From Bog-756 sp963813525 (GTDB taxonomy: Bacteria > Actinomycetota > Acidimicrobiia > Acidimicrobiales > RAAP-2), in the NCBI GenBank assembly GCA_963813525.1, contig CAWEZI010000003.1:434001-498000 (forward strand): a stretch of 64,000 nucleotides of DNA, written 5' to 3'. The notes below the pieces were generated by a model. The model was given only the letters and a program-made list of their open reading frames with translations, was not told the origin of the DNA and made no database searches. Made by a program: the position numbers and the translations under genes. Below, piece by piece: positions 51,035-59,598 of this stretch. Within the stretch, counting starts at the first letter, position 1; every line of letters starts with the position of its first letter.

Positions 51035-52522
51035 TCAAGAGGGTTCGAGCACGCTCCGGTCACCAGTCCGTAGCCCTGCGATGATCGACCGGTAGGCGCC
51101 GGCGGCATCGTCTCCCATGGCGTCGGTATCCAACCACCGTCCGCCTCGAGAGCGGTCGACGCCGTACAGGCCGAAACGAGGTTCGTAGGACCCCCACTCG
51201 TAATTATCGACGAGTGACCAGTGCCAGTAGCCCTCCACCCGTACGCCGTCATCGACGGCGGTGGCCACCGCGGCCAGGTTCTCCCGGAGGTAGCGGGGAC
51301 GGTCCCAGCCGTCGAGACGGGCGAAAGAGCGGCCGTAGCGGACCCGGTTACACAGCCCGTTCTCCACCACCCAGATGGGTATGCCCGGTGCCAACATCTG
51401 CTCGATCCGGAGTCGGCGGCCCAGCCCGGCGGGGTCAGGTACGTCGTCCCACAAGGGACGGACGGGAAGCACGTTGCGGCCTCCAGCCGTCCGGCGGCCA
51501 GGAAGCCGGAAGTGCCGCGAAGCCAGCGGGTCGTAGTAGTCGATCCCCATGGCGTCGAGCGTGCACTCGTGCGAGCTGGCGTACACGGCGTCGACGGCCC
51601 GCCGGAGGAAGGGCTCCGGTCCGTCACTGCGTGATGACGCCATCCGGTCCTGCGGCAGAAGCGACTGGGTCGCATACTTCCGGAGTAGGCGTTCGCCCGC
51701 CGATGCCCTCGGCAATAGCGAGTCGTGGTGCCTGCGGCGTTCGGCCAACCACTCGAAGACATCGTCGCGGTCGACGTCCATACGCCTGGCCAGCAGGATG
51801 TCGGACAGCATCCGGTCCAGCTCGTAGAGGGAGGAGCACCCGTTGTTGGTGGTGACCGAGGCATCCCCACGCCATCCATGGATGACCTCGTAACCGGCCA
51901 CGTGGGCGGCCAGAAGGTTGCTGGCGGCGATGGCGGTGTCGGCGTGGGCCATCCGGCGGCCGGGAGGAAACGAACCGAGCACCCACGACTCGGCGAAAAG
52001 GACATTGATCTCGTTGATCGTCACCCAGAGACGCACCGACGGAGCCAGGGCCTCGACAGCCAGGTCGGCCCACGATCGGAACCGCTCGGCAGCATCGGGC
52101 CGGATCCAGAAATCCTCTCCCAGCCATGCCGGATGGGTGAAGTGGTGGAGGGTGACGAGGGGCTCGAGTCCCCGCTCGATGCAGGCGGCCACGATTGCCA
52201 CGTAATGGTCGAGGGCGGACCGGTCCACCCGGTCCGGCGCGGGCACGACCCGGGCCCACTCGACGCTCAGTCGAAAGCTGTCACAGCCCAGGCTGGCTGC
52301 TCGGTCCAGGGCCTCTTCGGGCTTGTCCCAGAAGTTGACCGCGCTCCCTGAAGGCTCCACCCGGCCGACCTGCTCCCATGCCTGCCAGTTGTTGGCCGGC
52401 TCGTCGTGCCCGTTGAAGCCCCCCTCGACCTGAAAGCCGGCGGTAGCCACCCCGAAGTGGAATCGGGGAGCACGAAAGGCTGAGCCGTCCCCATCGGAGG
52501 ATCCTTCGGTTGTGGAGGACAC
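51035..52522 (-). CDS. Glycoside hydrolase family 1 protein (beta-glucosidase-like)
   Basis: A 495-residue GH1 TIM barrel. The acid/base glutamate is E171 in TINEIN (the family usually has NEP), and the nucleophile is E386 in VVENGL. Early motifs FHFGVATAGFQVEGG (21-35) and FRLSVEWARVVP (83-94) and the late GYWHWSLVDNYEW are typical. It would hydrolyse a beta-glycosidic bond; the sugar specificity cannot be read. No signal peptide is seen, so it acts in the cytoplasm. The start is the GTG at 52522, near GGAG-like sequence. The loss of the NEP proline and the large insert around 240-320 set it apart from typical beta-glucosidases. Confidence 0.88.
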   Translation of the reverse strand: MSSTTEGSSDGDGSAFRAPRFHFGVATAGFQVEGGFNGHDEPANNWQAWEQVGRVEPSGSAVNFWDKPEEALDRAASLGCDSFRLSVEWARVVPAPDRVDRSALDHYVAIVAACIERGLEPLVTLHHFTHPAWLGEDFWIRPDAAERFRSWADLAVEALAPSVRLWVTINEINVLFAESWVLGSFPPGRRMAHADTAIAASNLLAAHVAGYEVIHGWRGDASVTTNNGCSSLYELDRMLSDILLARRMDVDRDDVFEWLAERRRHHDSLLPRASAGERLLRKYATQSLLPQDRMASSRSDGPEPFLRRAVDAVYASSHECTLDAMGIDYYDPLASRHFRLPGRRTAGGRNVLPVRPLWDDVPDPAGLGRRLRIEQMLAPGIPIWVVENGLCNRVRYGRSFARLDGWDRPRYLRENLAAVATAVDDGVRVEGYWHWSLVDNYEWGSYEPRFGLYGVDRSRGGRWLDTDAMGDDAAGAYRSIIAGLRTGDRSVLEPS

Positions 52523-52758
52523 AGTTCACCTTCCCGGTTACCAACCGGCCATCTTCCCGGTCTGCGGCCCGGACATCTTCCCAGTTGCCACTCGGTCTCT
52601 TGTCGGTCTCACTCTGACGAGCATCTGACCACCGCCTGGCCGACCTGATCGACCTGATCACTCTGATCGATCGGACCCCCCATCGGAGATCAGCGCGGTA
52701 GTGGTGTAGGCAGGCGATGGTAGCTTGCCACCCGGACAGGCATGCGTCCGCTCCTCCC

Positions 52759-54363
52759 ATGGCTACGACGAAACACGATCCCGAGCGCATCCCTGTGGTC
52801 ATCGCTTCGGGACAGTCCCTCGAACGGACAGCGTTGACGACGCCGGTGGAGCTGATGGAGCTGGCCTGCGAGGCCGGCTTCGCCGACGTCCCTTCGCTTC
52901 GTTCCCGGGTCGATCGGCTCTCGGTGGTAAATGTCATGACTCGCAGCGGCTCCCACCCGGCTTCCGATCTGGCCGCCCGGATCGGCACCACTCACGCCGC
53001 CTGCGAGGTCACGACAATCGGTGGGAACAGCCCGCAGTGGCTGGTCAATCGAGCGGCCTCGGCTATCGCCGGCGGGCGACTGTCCGTAACTGTCATCGCC
53101 GGAGCGGAGGCCATCCGTTCCTCCCGACAACGACGGGCCCAGGACCGGACCACTCCCCGTTCCAATGACGCCCCTCCCGCCATCTCCACTCCCCCGGGCG
53201 GTCCCGGGCTCCCTGCCGATCCCGTGGTGGGCGACGACCAACCGGGTGTCGGGCCGGCCGAGTCGGCCATTGGGCTGCTCCTTCCGGTCCACGTCTATCC
53301 GTTGTTCGAGAGCGTGGTGGCCGCCCGGATGGGACACGATGGGCCGAAACACCGGCAGGCCATGGGGGAACTATTCGCCCCTTTCACCGAGGTGGCTGCC
53401 GCCCATCCCTATGCGTGGTTCCGCGAGGTGCGGTCGGCGGCCGACATCGCCACGCCGGCGCCGGACAACCGCATCGTGTCTGAGCCCTACACGAAGAGAA
53501 TGACCGCCTTCTTGGGGTCGGACCAAGGGGCGGCTCTCGTCGTGTGCTCTCTGGCTGAGGCTCAACGAGCCGGAGCCGCCGACCGGGCGGTGTTCATCTG
53601 GTCGGGGTCCGAGGCGACCGACATCCGATCACCTTCCGCCCGGCCCGACCCCGGGCGCTCGCCGGCTATCGCCGCCGCCGGGCGTGCCCTCTTCGAGGCG
53701 GCGACAGAGGCAGCCGGTGGGAGCCGATCGATCGGCATCGACGACGTCGAGGCTCTCGACCTGTACTCATGCTTCCCTTCGGCCGTCGAACTTGCGGCCG
53801 ACTCTCTGGGCGTCCAACCCTCTGACTCCCGAGGACTGACTGTCACCGGCGGGCTTCCTTACTTCGGCGGGCCCGGAAACAACTACACAACCCACGCCAT
53901 CGCCACGCTCACGGAGATGTTGCGCGGCACCTGGGGCGGCGTCCGCCCCTCTGGCACCTCCCCCAAAGCGCCGCGGTTGGGCCTCGCCACCGGACTCGGA
54001 TGGTTCATCACCAAGCATTCTCTCGGCCTCTACGGAGCCGAGTCCCCGCCCCGGGGATACCGACAGGGAGACACCACGCAGGCCCAGTCGGTGATCGACG
54101 GCGACGCGCTCGATGTGGCTCTCGAGGTGGACCACACCACGCCGGCAATCGTCGTGGCCGCCACCGTCATCCGTGATCCGGACGGTGCACCGGTAGGAGC
54201 GCCGCTCATCGCCCGTCTCCCCGATGGGCGGCACATGGCCGTTGGTCCCGCCGACGGCGAAACCACGGTCGAACTAGGGGGCCTCGACGTGCCCGGTCTG
54301 GTCGGCAGCTCGATCATTGTCCAGAGCGGCGCGCCGCCGCGCTACCGTCTCGGCGTAGGTTGA
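52759..54363 (+). CDS. Thiolase-like protein lacking the nucleophile cysteine, with C-terminal extra domain
   Basis: A 534-residue protein of the acetyl-CoA acetyltransferase-like group. It has a thiolase fold (DLYSCFPSAVE, GGLPYFGGPGNNYTTHA), but the place of the nucleophile cysteine reads TIGGNSPQWLVN. The C-terminal 90 or so residues resemble the additional OB-like domain seen in this subgroup. It is probably not a classical thiolase; relatives act in lipid or steroid CoA metabolism, sometimes as lyase or partner subunits. The ATG at 52759 starts before RIPVVIASGQSLER. It is followed after 18 bases by a crotonase on the same strand, forming a two-gene operon. Confidence 0.83.
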   Translation: MATTKHDPERIPVVIASGQSLERTALTTPVELMELACEAGFADVPSLRSRVDRLSVVNVMTRSGSHPASDLAARIGTTHAACEVTTIGGNSPQWLVNRAASAIAGGRLSVTVIAGAEAIRSSRQRRAQDRTTPRSNDAPPAISTPPGGPGLPADPVVGDDQPGVGPAESAIGLLLPVHVYPLFESVVAARMGHDGPKHRQAMGELFAPFTEVAAAHPYAWFREVRSAADIATPAPDNRIVSEPYTKRMTAFLGSDQGAALVVCSLAEAQRAGAADRAVFIWSGSEATDIRSPSARPDPGRSPAIAAAGRALFEAATEAAGGSRSIGIDDVEALDLYSCFPSAVELAADSLGVQPSDSRGLTVTGGLPYFGGPGNNYTTHAIATLTEMLRGTWGGVRPSGTSPKAPRLGLATGLGWFITKHSLGLYGAESPPRGYRQGDTTQAQSVIDGDALDVALEVDHTTPAIVVAATVIRDPDGAPVGAPLIARLPDGRHMAVGPADGETTVELGGLDVPGLVGSSIIVQSGAPPRYRLGVG

Positions 54364-54381
54364 ATCCTGAGGGAGGCCGCC

Positions 54382-55152
54382 ATGTCCGAAGTGCTTCGCG
54401 AACGCAGGGGTCACATCGAGGTTCTCACCATCAATCGGCCCGAGGCTCGCAACGCCATCAATGGGGCCGTTTCGCTCGCCTTTGCCGCCGCTTTCGACGA
54501 GCTCGAAGTGGACGATGACTGCTGGGTGGTCATCGTGACCGGATCCGGGGACAAGGCATTTAGCGCGGGAATGGACCTCAAGGCCTTTGCCGCCGGAGAA
54601 GCGGCCGACATCATGGGAGCCAAGGGCGGCTTCGGTGGGATCGCCCAGCGCGGCTTCGCCAAACCGATCATCGCCGCCGTCAACGGGTCTGCCCTGGCCG
54701 GGGGGTGCGAGATCATGCTGGCATGCGATTTGGTGGTCGCCGTGGAAAGCGCCAACTTCGGTATCCCCGAGGTCAAGCGAGGGCTGATGGCCGCGGCCGG
54801 GGCCCTGATCCGGCTTCCGAAGAGGATCCCTCCGACCATCGCCATGGAGCTCGCCTTGACCGGTGATCCCATCGACGCCCGCCGGGCGCTCGAGCTCGGC
54901 TTGATCAATCGGGTCGTACCGCAGGACAAACTGATGGACGAGGCCCTGGAACTGGCCAATACGATCGCCAAAAACGCGCCCCTCGCCGTCCGGGCGTCAA
55001 AGCGGGTGATCCAAAAAGCGGGCGAACTGCCCGACGCTGAGGGTTGGCCCATCAACAATGCCGCTGTTCCCGAGGTGTTCGGCTCAGCCGACGCCATGGA
55101 GGGGCCGGTTGCCTTCGCCGAGAAGCGTGAGCCCGTATGGACGGGCAAGTAG
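54382..55152 (+). CDS. Enoyl-CoA hydratase (crotonase family)
   Basis: A 256-residue crotonase. The oxyanion-hole segment reads AFSAGMDLKAF (about 60-70), then NGSALAGGCEIMLACD with the first catalytic glutamate and FGIPEVKRGLMAA with the second. Both glutamates are present, as in true hydratases. It would hydrate trans-2-enoyl-CoA to 3-hydroxyacyl-CoA in beta-oxidation. The ATG at 54382 is preceded by GAGGGAGG. It forms an operon with the thiolase-like gene upstream. Confidence 0.92.
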   Translation: MSEVLRERRGHIEVLTINRPEARNAINGAVSLAFAAAFDELEVDDDCWVVIVTGSGDKAFSAGMDLKAFAAGEAADIMGAKGGFGGIAQRGFAKPIIAAVNGSALAGGCEIMLACDLVVAVESANFGIPEVKRGLMAAAGALIRLPKRIPPTIAMELALTGDPIDARRALELGLINRVVPQDKLMDEALELANTIAKNAPLAVRASKRVIQKAGELPDAEGWPINNAAVPEVFGSADAMEGPVAFAEKREPVWTGK

Positions 55153-55202
55153 CGCGGCGCTGTCCGCTGTCCGCTGTCCGCCCCTCTCGACCAGTCGGAC
55201 CG

Positions 55203-55652
55203 GTGACCATCGTCGGCCACGTGGCCCAGTCGGGGAGCAATGTCCCCAATCTGTCTGATGCCCTCGGCGGCTTCCGGCTCATCCTCCATGTACTGGCCGC
55301 CACCATCTGGGTGGGCGGTCAGTTCACGGTGGCCGGGCTGCTCCCCACCGTGAGGACACTGGGCGAGGACGCGCCGAAGAAAGTGGCCCGAGCGTTCGCA
55401 CGTCTCCTGTGGCCCGCCTACGCCGTGCTGGTTCTCACCGGGTTCTGGAACATCAGCGCCCTGACCGTGAAGGATGCCTCCTCGGCCTGGAAGACGGTCC
55501 TCATCGTCAAAATCGTGGTGGTAGCCGTAGCCGGCATCGCCGTTTACCTGCACCAACGTGCGACCACCAAGGCGGCAATCGCTGCGTGGGGGGCGATTGG
55601 AGCGGTCGCCTCGGTCGCCGCCCTCTGCCTCGGCGTCTTTTTGGCTGGCTGA
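55203..55652 (+). CDS. Four-helix membrane protein, CopD-like
   Basis: A 149-residue integral membrane protein with about four helices. FRLILHVLAATIWVGGQFTV with a histidine in helix 1, and LLWPAYAVLVLTGFWNI, resemble the CopD/cytochrome b561-like family. A role in copper handling or heme-linked electron transfer is possible but unproven. GTG 55203 is taken as the start. Its TGA is directly followed by a 16-bp tandem repeat. Confidence 0.65.
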   Translation: MTIVGHVAQSGSNVPNLSDALGGFRLILHVLAATIWVGGQFTVAGLLPTVRTLGEDAPKKVARAFARLLWPAYAVLVLTGFWNISALTVKDASSAWKTVLIVKIVVVAVAGIAVYLHQRATTKAAIAAWGAIGAVASVAALCLGVFLAG

Positions 55653-55714
55653 TTCTGACTCCCGAGGATTCTGACTCCCGAGGATTCTGCCTTCCGGGGA
55701 TTCTGCCTCCCGAG
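55651..55714 (+). repeat. 16-bp tandem repeat starting at the stop codon of the CopD-like gene
   Basis: Four copies with core GATTCTG and ending CCCGAG: 55651-55666, 55667-55682, 55683-55698 (three changes) and 55699-55714. The first overlaps the TGA by two bases. Confidence 0.93.
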
Positions 55715-55937
55715 GCGCCCCTTGCCCTTCCTGTCCTCCCGAGACGCCCCCTCCCTGCAGGCCCTTCGTGCCCACCCGAGACGCCCCTCCTTCCCAGTTC
55801 CACCTTCCGGGGGTCAACGGCTCCGCCAGGTTCATCCGGTGGCCCTTCTGGCGCCGAATACGTGGGCGAGGACTGCGCAGCGGGTGAGGACGGACACGTC
55901 TAACCTGGTACCGGCAGCAGACAAAGGAGATACGACA

Positions 55938-56213
55938 ATGCACTTCGGCTCCCCAGCAGATATTTTCGGCGTAGACGGCATCATCGTTCTCGTTGTGGTG
56001 GTCCTCGTTCTGTTCGGCTCGACCCAGATCCCGAAACTGGCCCGCTCCCTGGGCTCGGCGCAGAAGGAATTCAAAAAGGGGCTCGATGAGGGTTCGGCGG
56101 ACGACCCGGCTACCACCAAGGCCGTGTCACAGGCCACACCGCCCGCCGCCATGAATCCACCGGCAGCCACACCGGTCGAGACCCAGGGCGACGGATCCGC
56201 CAACAGGTCCTGA
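55938..56213 (+). CDS. tatA: TatA, twin-arginine translocase pore subunit
   Basis: A 91-residue protein with the TatA layout: one N-terminal helix (DGIIVLVVVVLVLFG), then the hinge and amphipathic helix FGSTQIPKLARSLGSAQKEF with KKG, and a Pro/Ala/Thr-rich tail. In TatA the F-G hinge and K-L-P-x-L-A-R-x-L-G pattern are diagnostic; here the sequence reads QIPKLARSLG. It forms the membrane conduit for folded proteins with twin-arginine signals. ATG 55938 follows AAAGGAG. No tatB or tatC is in view. Confidence 0.9.
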   Translation: MHFGSPADIFGVDGIIVLVVVVLVLFGSTQIPKLARSLGSAQKEFKKGLDEGSADDPATTKAVSQATPPAAMNPPAATPVETQGDGSANRS

Positions 56214-56233
56214 CCTCTCCCGGAAGCGAATTG

Positions 56234-56953
56234 ATGGACGAGGGGGCTGCGCAGCGAACCGTCCTGACGCCCGGTCGGCCTGCTCGCCGCCGATGGGTGC
56301 CCTTTTGGGCCCTGCAGGTGGCCGAAGTCGTCGTCGCCCTCGTCTTTGTCGATATTTCGATCCACGTCCATTCAGGCGGTCTGCTGATTGTCGCCGCCGT
56401 TGTGTTCCTGCTCTTGGCCGCCACCGCCGACGGCCCGCTGGGGATCGCCCGCGTCTGCAGTCCACGACTGCACCTGGTCCTGGTGGTGGTGGCCGCCGCA
56501 CTGATCGGTCTGGCGCCCGTCATTCCCGCCCTCCGACCCGATGTCCAGGGGATCATCGTTGTCGAGTTCGGGGTGGTCGGACTCATTCGGCTGGCCACAC
56601 TGACCAGGGTTGGCGATGCGGGTGAAGGAATGCGGCTAAGGATGCCCCACCATTCGTCGGTGATCGACACCACGGCCACCGTTTCTCCCCCTCCGGCCCG
56701 CTCGGGACCAGCGGAGACCGGCGGTGGGTCCGGGGCCGGCCGAACAGCCGATCCGTCGAGCAGCTCGGCGGCCGACGACGCGGCCCGATGGGTCGGACGT
56801 ACCGCCGCTACTGCTGCCGCCACGGGCCGCGAAGCGGCGGCCAAGTACCGACCCGAGGCCGAGGCCCACGTCAAGCGCACCATCAGGGAAGCAGGCAAGC
56901 TTGCCGGCAAGCTCGCATCCCGCTGGAATCCGCCCGAGGACCGCCCCCGCTGA
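56234..56953 (+). CDS. Three-helix membrane protein of unknown function
   Basis: A 239-residue protein. Three hydrophobic segments lie in the first 115 residues (FWALQVAEVVVALVFVDISI, LLIVAAVVFLLLA, LHLVLVVVAAALIGLAPVIP). A Ser/Pro/Gly-rich linker and a basic amphipathic C-terminal helix (AAKYRPEAEAHVKRTIREAG) follow. I do not recognise a family. It starts 20 bases behind tatA, so it is probably in that operon. A TTG one codon upstream could also be the start. Confidence 0.65.
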   Translation: MDEGAAQRTVLTPGRPARRRWVPFWALQVAEVVVALVFVDISIHVHSGGLLIVAAVVFLLLAATADGPLGIARVCSPRLHLVLVVVAAALIGLAPVIPALRPDVQGIIVVEFGVVGLIRLATLTRVGDAGEGMRLRMPHHSSVIDTTATVSPPPARSGPAETGGGSGAGRTADPSSSSAADDAARWVGRTAATAAATGREAAAKYRPEAEAHVKRTIREAGKLAGKLASRWNPPEDRPR

Positions 56954-57000
56954 CACACAGGCCGGTCCAGCGTGGGCCTGGTCGGCCGGTGGCAGGCCCC

Positions 57001-57048
57001 GATCACGTCTGTGATCACGCCTCTGATCACGCCACTGATCACCCCACT
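57001..57048 (+). repeat. 12-bp tandem repeat
   Basis: Four copies of GATCACGCCNCT-like units at 57001, 57013, 57025 and 57037, starting 47 bases behind the preceding stop and 100 bases before the next gene. Confidence 0.92.
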
Positions 57049-57147
57049 GAAGTTGTTCACGTCGACGGGCTACCCCGGTTTCTCACCTCCCGCCGGTCAC
57101 CCACGGTGGCCCCCGCTACATTTGCCGGTGGACAGAGAGGGGCAGCC

Positions 57148-58494
57148 ATGCCTGATCGACACGACGTTCTGGCCACCGCCGACCGATTGTGGCGGGGCGA
57201 GATCTCCACAGCGGAGATCCACCCCCTCAGCCCGTCCGAAGGGCTGGCCGAGGTGGCTGACGGCGTCGCTTTCGTCCCGTCTTTCGCCAACGTGTCGGCC
57301 ATCGCCACCGAGGACGGCCTTCTGCTGGTCGACACCGGGAGCACGTTCTTTGCCGCTCAGGTCCACCGAACCCTTCGGACCTGGTCGCCCGGTCGCCTGC
57401 ACACCGCCATCTACTCCCATGGACACGTTGACCACGTTTTCGGCGTTCCGGTTTGGGCTGCCGAGTCAGCCGAAGCCGGATGGCCCGAGCCGGTGGTCGT
57501 GGCCCACGAGGCCCTTCCGGCCCGCTTCGACCGTTACGTGATGACGGCTGGCTACAACGGCATCATCAACCGACGCCAGTTCAACATCGAGTCTCTGGAG
57601 TGGCCGACGGAGTACCGCTATCCCGACCGGACCTATCGCGACCGTCTGGACCTCGACATCGGTGGACGACGGGCCGAACTGCACCACGCCAGAGGCGAGA
57701 CCGACGACCACACCTGGACCTACCTTCCCGATGCCCGAGTCCTGTGCTGTGGCGACCTGTTCATCTGGGCCTCGCCCAACGCCGGCAATCCGCAGAAAGT
57801 GCAGCGCTACCCCCGTGAATGGGCCGACGCCCTGCGCTCGATGCTCGCCCTCTACGACGCACCCGGTGGCGGGCCCGAAGTCCTGCTTCCGGGCCACGGG
57901 TTCCCGGTGGTGGGTGCCGATCGGGTACGTCAAGCGCTGGGTGACACTGCCGCCCTCCTTGAGTCGCTGGTGGAGCAGACTCTCGCCCTCATGAACGCCG
58001 GTGCCCGTCTGGACGAGGTGATCCACACCGTCGCTCCTCCCCCGGCCCTCATGGAACGCCCCTATCTGCAACCTGTCTACGACGAGCCGGAGTTCATCGT
58101 GCGCACCATCTGGCGCCTCTACGGAGGATGGTGGGACGGGAACCCGGCCACGCTCAAGCCGGCGGCTGAGCGGACCCTCGCCCTCGAGCTGGCCGAACTG
58201 GCCGGCGGGGCCACTGTGCTGGCTGACCGCGCCCTGGCCCTTATGGATGGGTCCGGCACCGACGCCATTGCGCCAGGAACCAGCGGAAAACGCCCTGCCG
58301 ACGACAATTTGCGGCTGGCCGGGCACCTGGCCGAGCTGGCCTGGCTGGCGGCGCCGGATGACCCAGTCATCGGCGAAGTACACCGCACTGTTTTCACCAG
58401 ACGGGCCGATGCGGCCACATCAACCATGGCCAAAGGGGTGTTTTCGTGGGCAGCGCGGGCCGACGGTGGCGGGCTCCGGGACGGGGCCCCCTGA
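57148..58494 (+). CDS. MBL-fold hydrolase with alkylsulfatase-type dimerisation domain
   Basis: A 448-residue metallo-beta-lactamase-fold protein. The zinc motif SHGHVDH is complete (H91, H93, D95, H96), with further ligands in HHARGETDDH, CCGDLF and LPGHGFP. After the MBL domain, VIHTV, then YGGWWDGNPATLKP, match the dimerisation domain of SdsA-type alkylsulfatases. It may therefore hydrolyse alkyl sulfate esters, using a mechanism unrelated to the formylglycine sulfatase at 42948. It is shorter than classical SdsA and lacks the C-terminal sterol-carrier-like domain. ATG 57148 follows GAGAGGGG. There is no signal peptide. Confidence 0.85.
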   Translation: MPDRHDVLATADRLWRGEISTAEIHPLSPSEGLAEVADGVAFVPSFANVSAIATEDGLLLVDTGSTFFAAQVHRTLRTWSPGRLHTAIYSHGHVDHVFGVPVWAAESAEAGWPEPVVVAHEALPARFDRYVMTAGYNGIINRRQFNIESLEWPTEYRYPDRTYRDRLDLDIGGRRAELHHARGETDDHTWTYLPDARVLCCGDLFIWASPNAGNPQKVQRYPREWADALRSMLALYDAPGGGPEVLLPGHGFPVVGADRVRQALGDTAALLESLVEQTLALMNAGARLDEVIHTVAPPPALMERPYLQPVYDEPEFIVRTIWRLYGGWWDGNPATLKPAAERTLALELAELAGGATVLADRALALMDGSGTDAIAPGTSGKRPADDNLRLAGHLAELAWLAAPDDPVIGEVHRTVFTRRADAATSTMAKGVFSWAARADGGGLRDGAP

Positions 58495-58605
58495 ACCGCT
58501 CCGATAGCCCGCCGGGGCACCCCTGTGAACAGGGAGTTTGCTCGAGTCCAGGCAGCACGGCTCTCAACTTCAATTTCGGTGCCGGTGCCCACTAGTGTCA
58601 TCGCC

Positions 58606-59598
58606 GTGAAAGCGTTCACAACCGGCCTGCCACGCTGGTCTCGCCGGACCGGCACGGACGACTCAGCCCCCTCGGGCGCTTCCCTTCCGGAAGCGTCGGA
58701 TCGTGGCCGTCCAGAGAAGCCGGGGCGGTGGCGGCGCTGGGCGCTCTTGGGGGTCATCGGTGCCCCCCTGGTGCTCGGGGGGTGCAACTTCTACCCGAGC
58801 TATGGCGCCAGCCGGGGGGCCACCACCCAGGGTCAGGAGACCTTCAAGCTGTACTCGGGGATGATGACCACGGGCATCATCGTCGGAGGGCTCGTCTTCC
58901 TGCTCATCCTCTGGACCATCATCCGGTACAGGAAGCGGTCCGAGGAAATGCCACGGCAGTTCCACGAGAATGTTCCCATCGAGATCATCTACACCGTCGT
59001 CCCCGTGATCATCGTGGCCTTCCTCTTCTGGTTCACGGTCATCACCGAGAACAACGTCGACGCCATCCAGCCCGTCAACACCTCCCTGACCGCGGCCGGC
59101 AAGCCGGTCGTGAACGTCCGGGTCACCGCTTTCCAGTGGGGGTGGCGGTTCGACTATCCCGACCTGAACGTCGGGGTGGCCGGCGAGACCACCAACGGAC
59201 CCAACAACCACGGTCCACAAATGGTCGTTCCGGTCGGTGAAACCGTCCAGATCACACTGGTTTCGGACGACGTCATCCACGGTTTCTACGTGCGTGACTT
59301 CAACTTCAGCCGTTATGCCCTGCCCGGGGTGACCAACTACTTCGACCTCAATGTGATCCACACCGGCACCTACAACGGCCAGTGCACGCAGATCTGCGGC
59401 CTCTACCACTCGGAGATGCTGTTCAGTGTGCGGGCGGTCACTCCTCGAGGCTTCGCTCAGTGGGTCAGCAGTCAGGTTTCGGCCGGCAACACCCTGCAAC
59501 GATCGGGATCGTCGGCCATCAACAATCCCCCTATCGATACCCACATCACCAACGGCAGCGGATACTCGACTCCCTCCTCGGCAAAGGCAGATCAATGA
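58606..59598 (+). CDS. ctaC: Cytochrome c oxidase subunit II
   Basis: A 330-residue lipoprotein subunit of the aa3 oxidase. The CuA site is complete: H225 in DVIHGFY, C260 and C264 in CTQICGLYHSEM, H268 and M271. Two transmembrane helices follow a lipobox VLGGC with C60. The stretch before the lipobox is unusually long and Arg/Pro-rich, and would be longer still (87 residues) if the GTG at 58525 is used. Neither start has a good ribosome site. It accepts electrons from cytochrome c (or the cytochrome cc subunit in actinobacteria) and passes them to heme a in CtaD. Its stop overlaps the ctaD start (ATGA). Confidence 0.93.
   Translation: MKAFTTGLPRWSRRTGTDDSAPSGASLPEASDRGRPEKPGRWRRWALLGVIGAPLVLGGCNFYPSYGASRGATTQGQETFKLYSGMMTTGIIVGGLVFLLILWTIIRYRKRSEEMPRQFHENVPIEIIYTVVPVIIVAFLFWFTVITENNVDAIQPVNTSLTAAGKPVVNVRVTAFQWGWRFDYPDLNVGVAGETTNGPNNHGPQMVVPVGETVQITLVSDDVIHGFYVRDFNFSRYALPGVTNYFDLNVIHTGTYNGQCTQICGLYHSEMLFSVRAVTPRGFAQWVSSQVSAGNTLQRSGSSAINNPPIDTHITNGSGYSTPSSAKADQ

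Noticed and set aside
52617..52633. Further CTGAC-N5-GTCAG site near 52.6 kb
   Set aside because: The second half reads TCTGA, a direct and not an inverted repeat, so it does not fit the motif.
52630..52680. Repeated CTGATC elements upstream of the thiolase-like gene as an operator
   Set aside because: CTGATC recurs several times, but spacing is irregular and no clear palindrome with conserved arms emerges.
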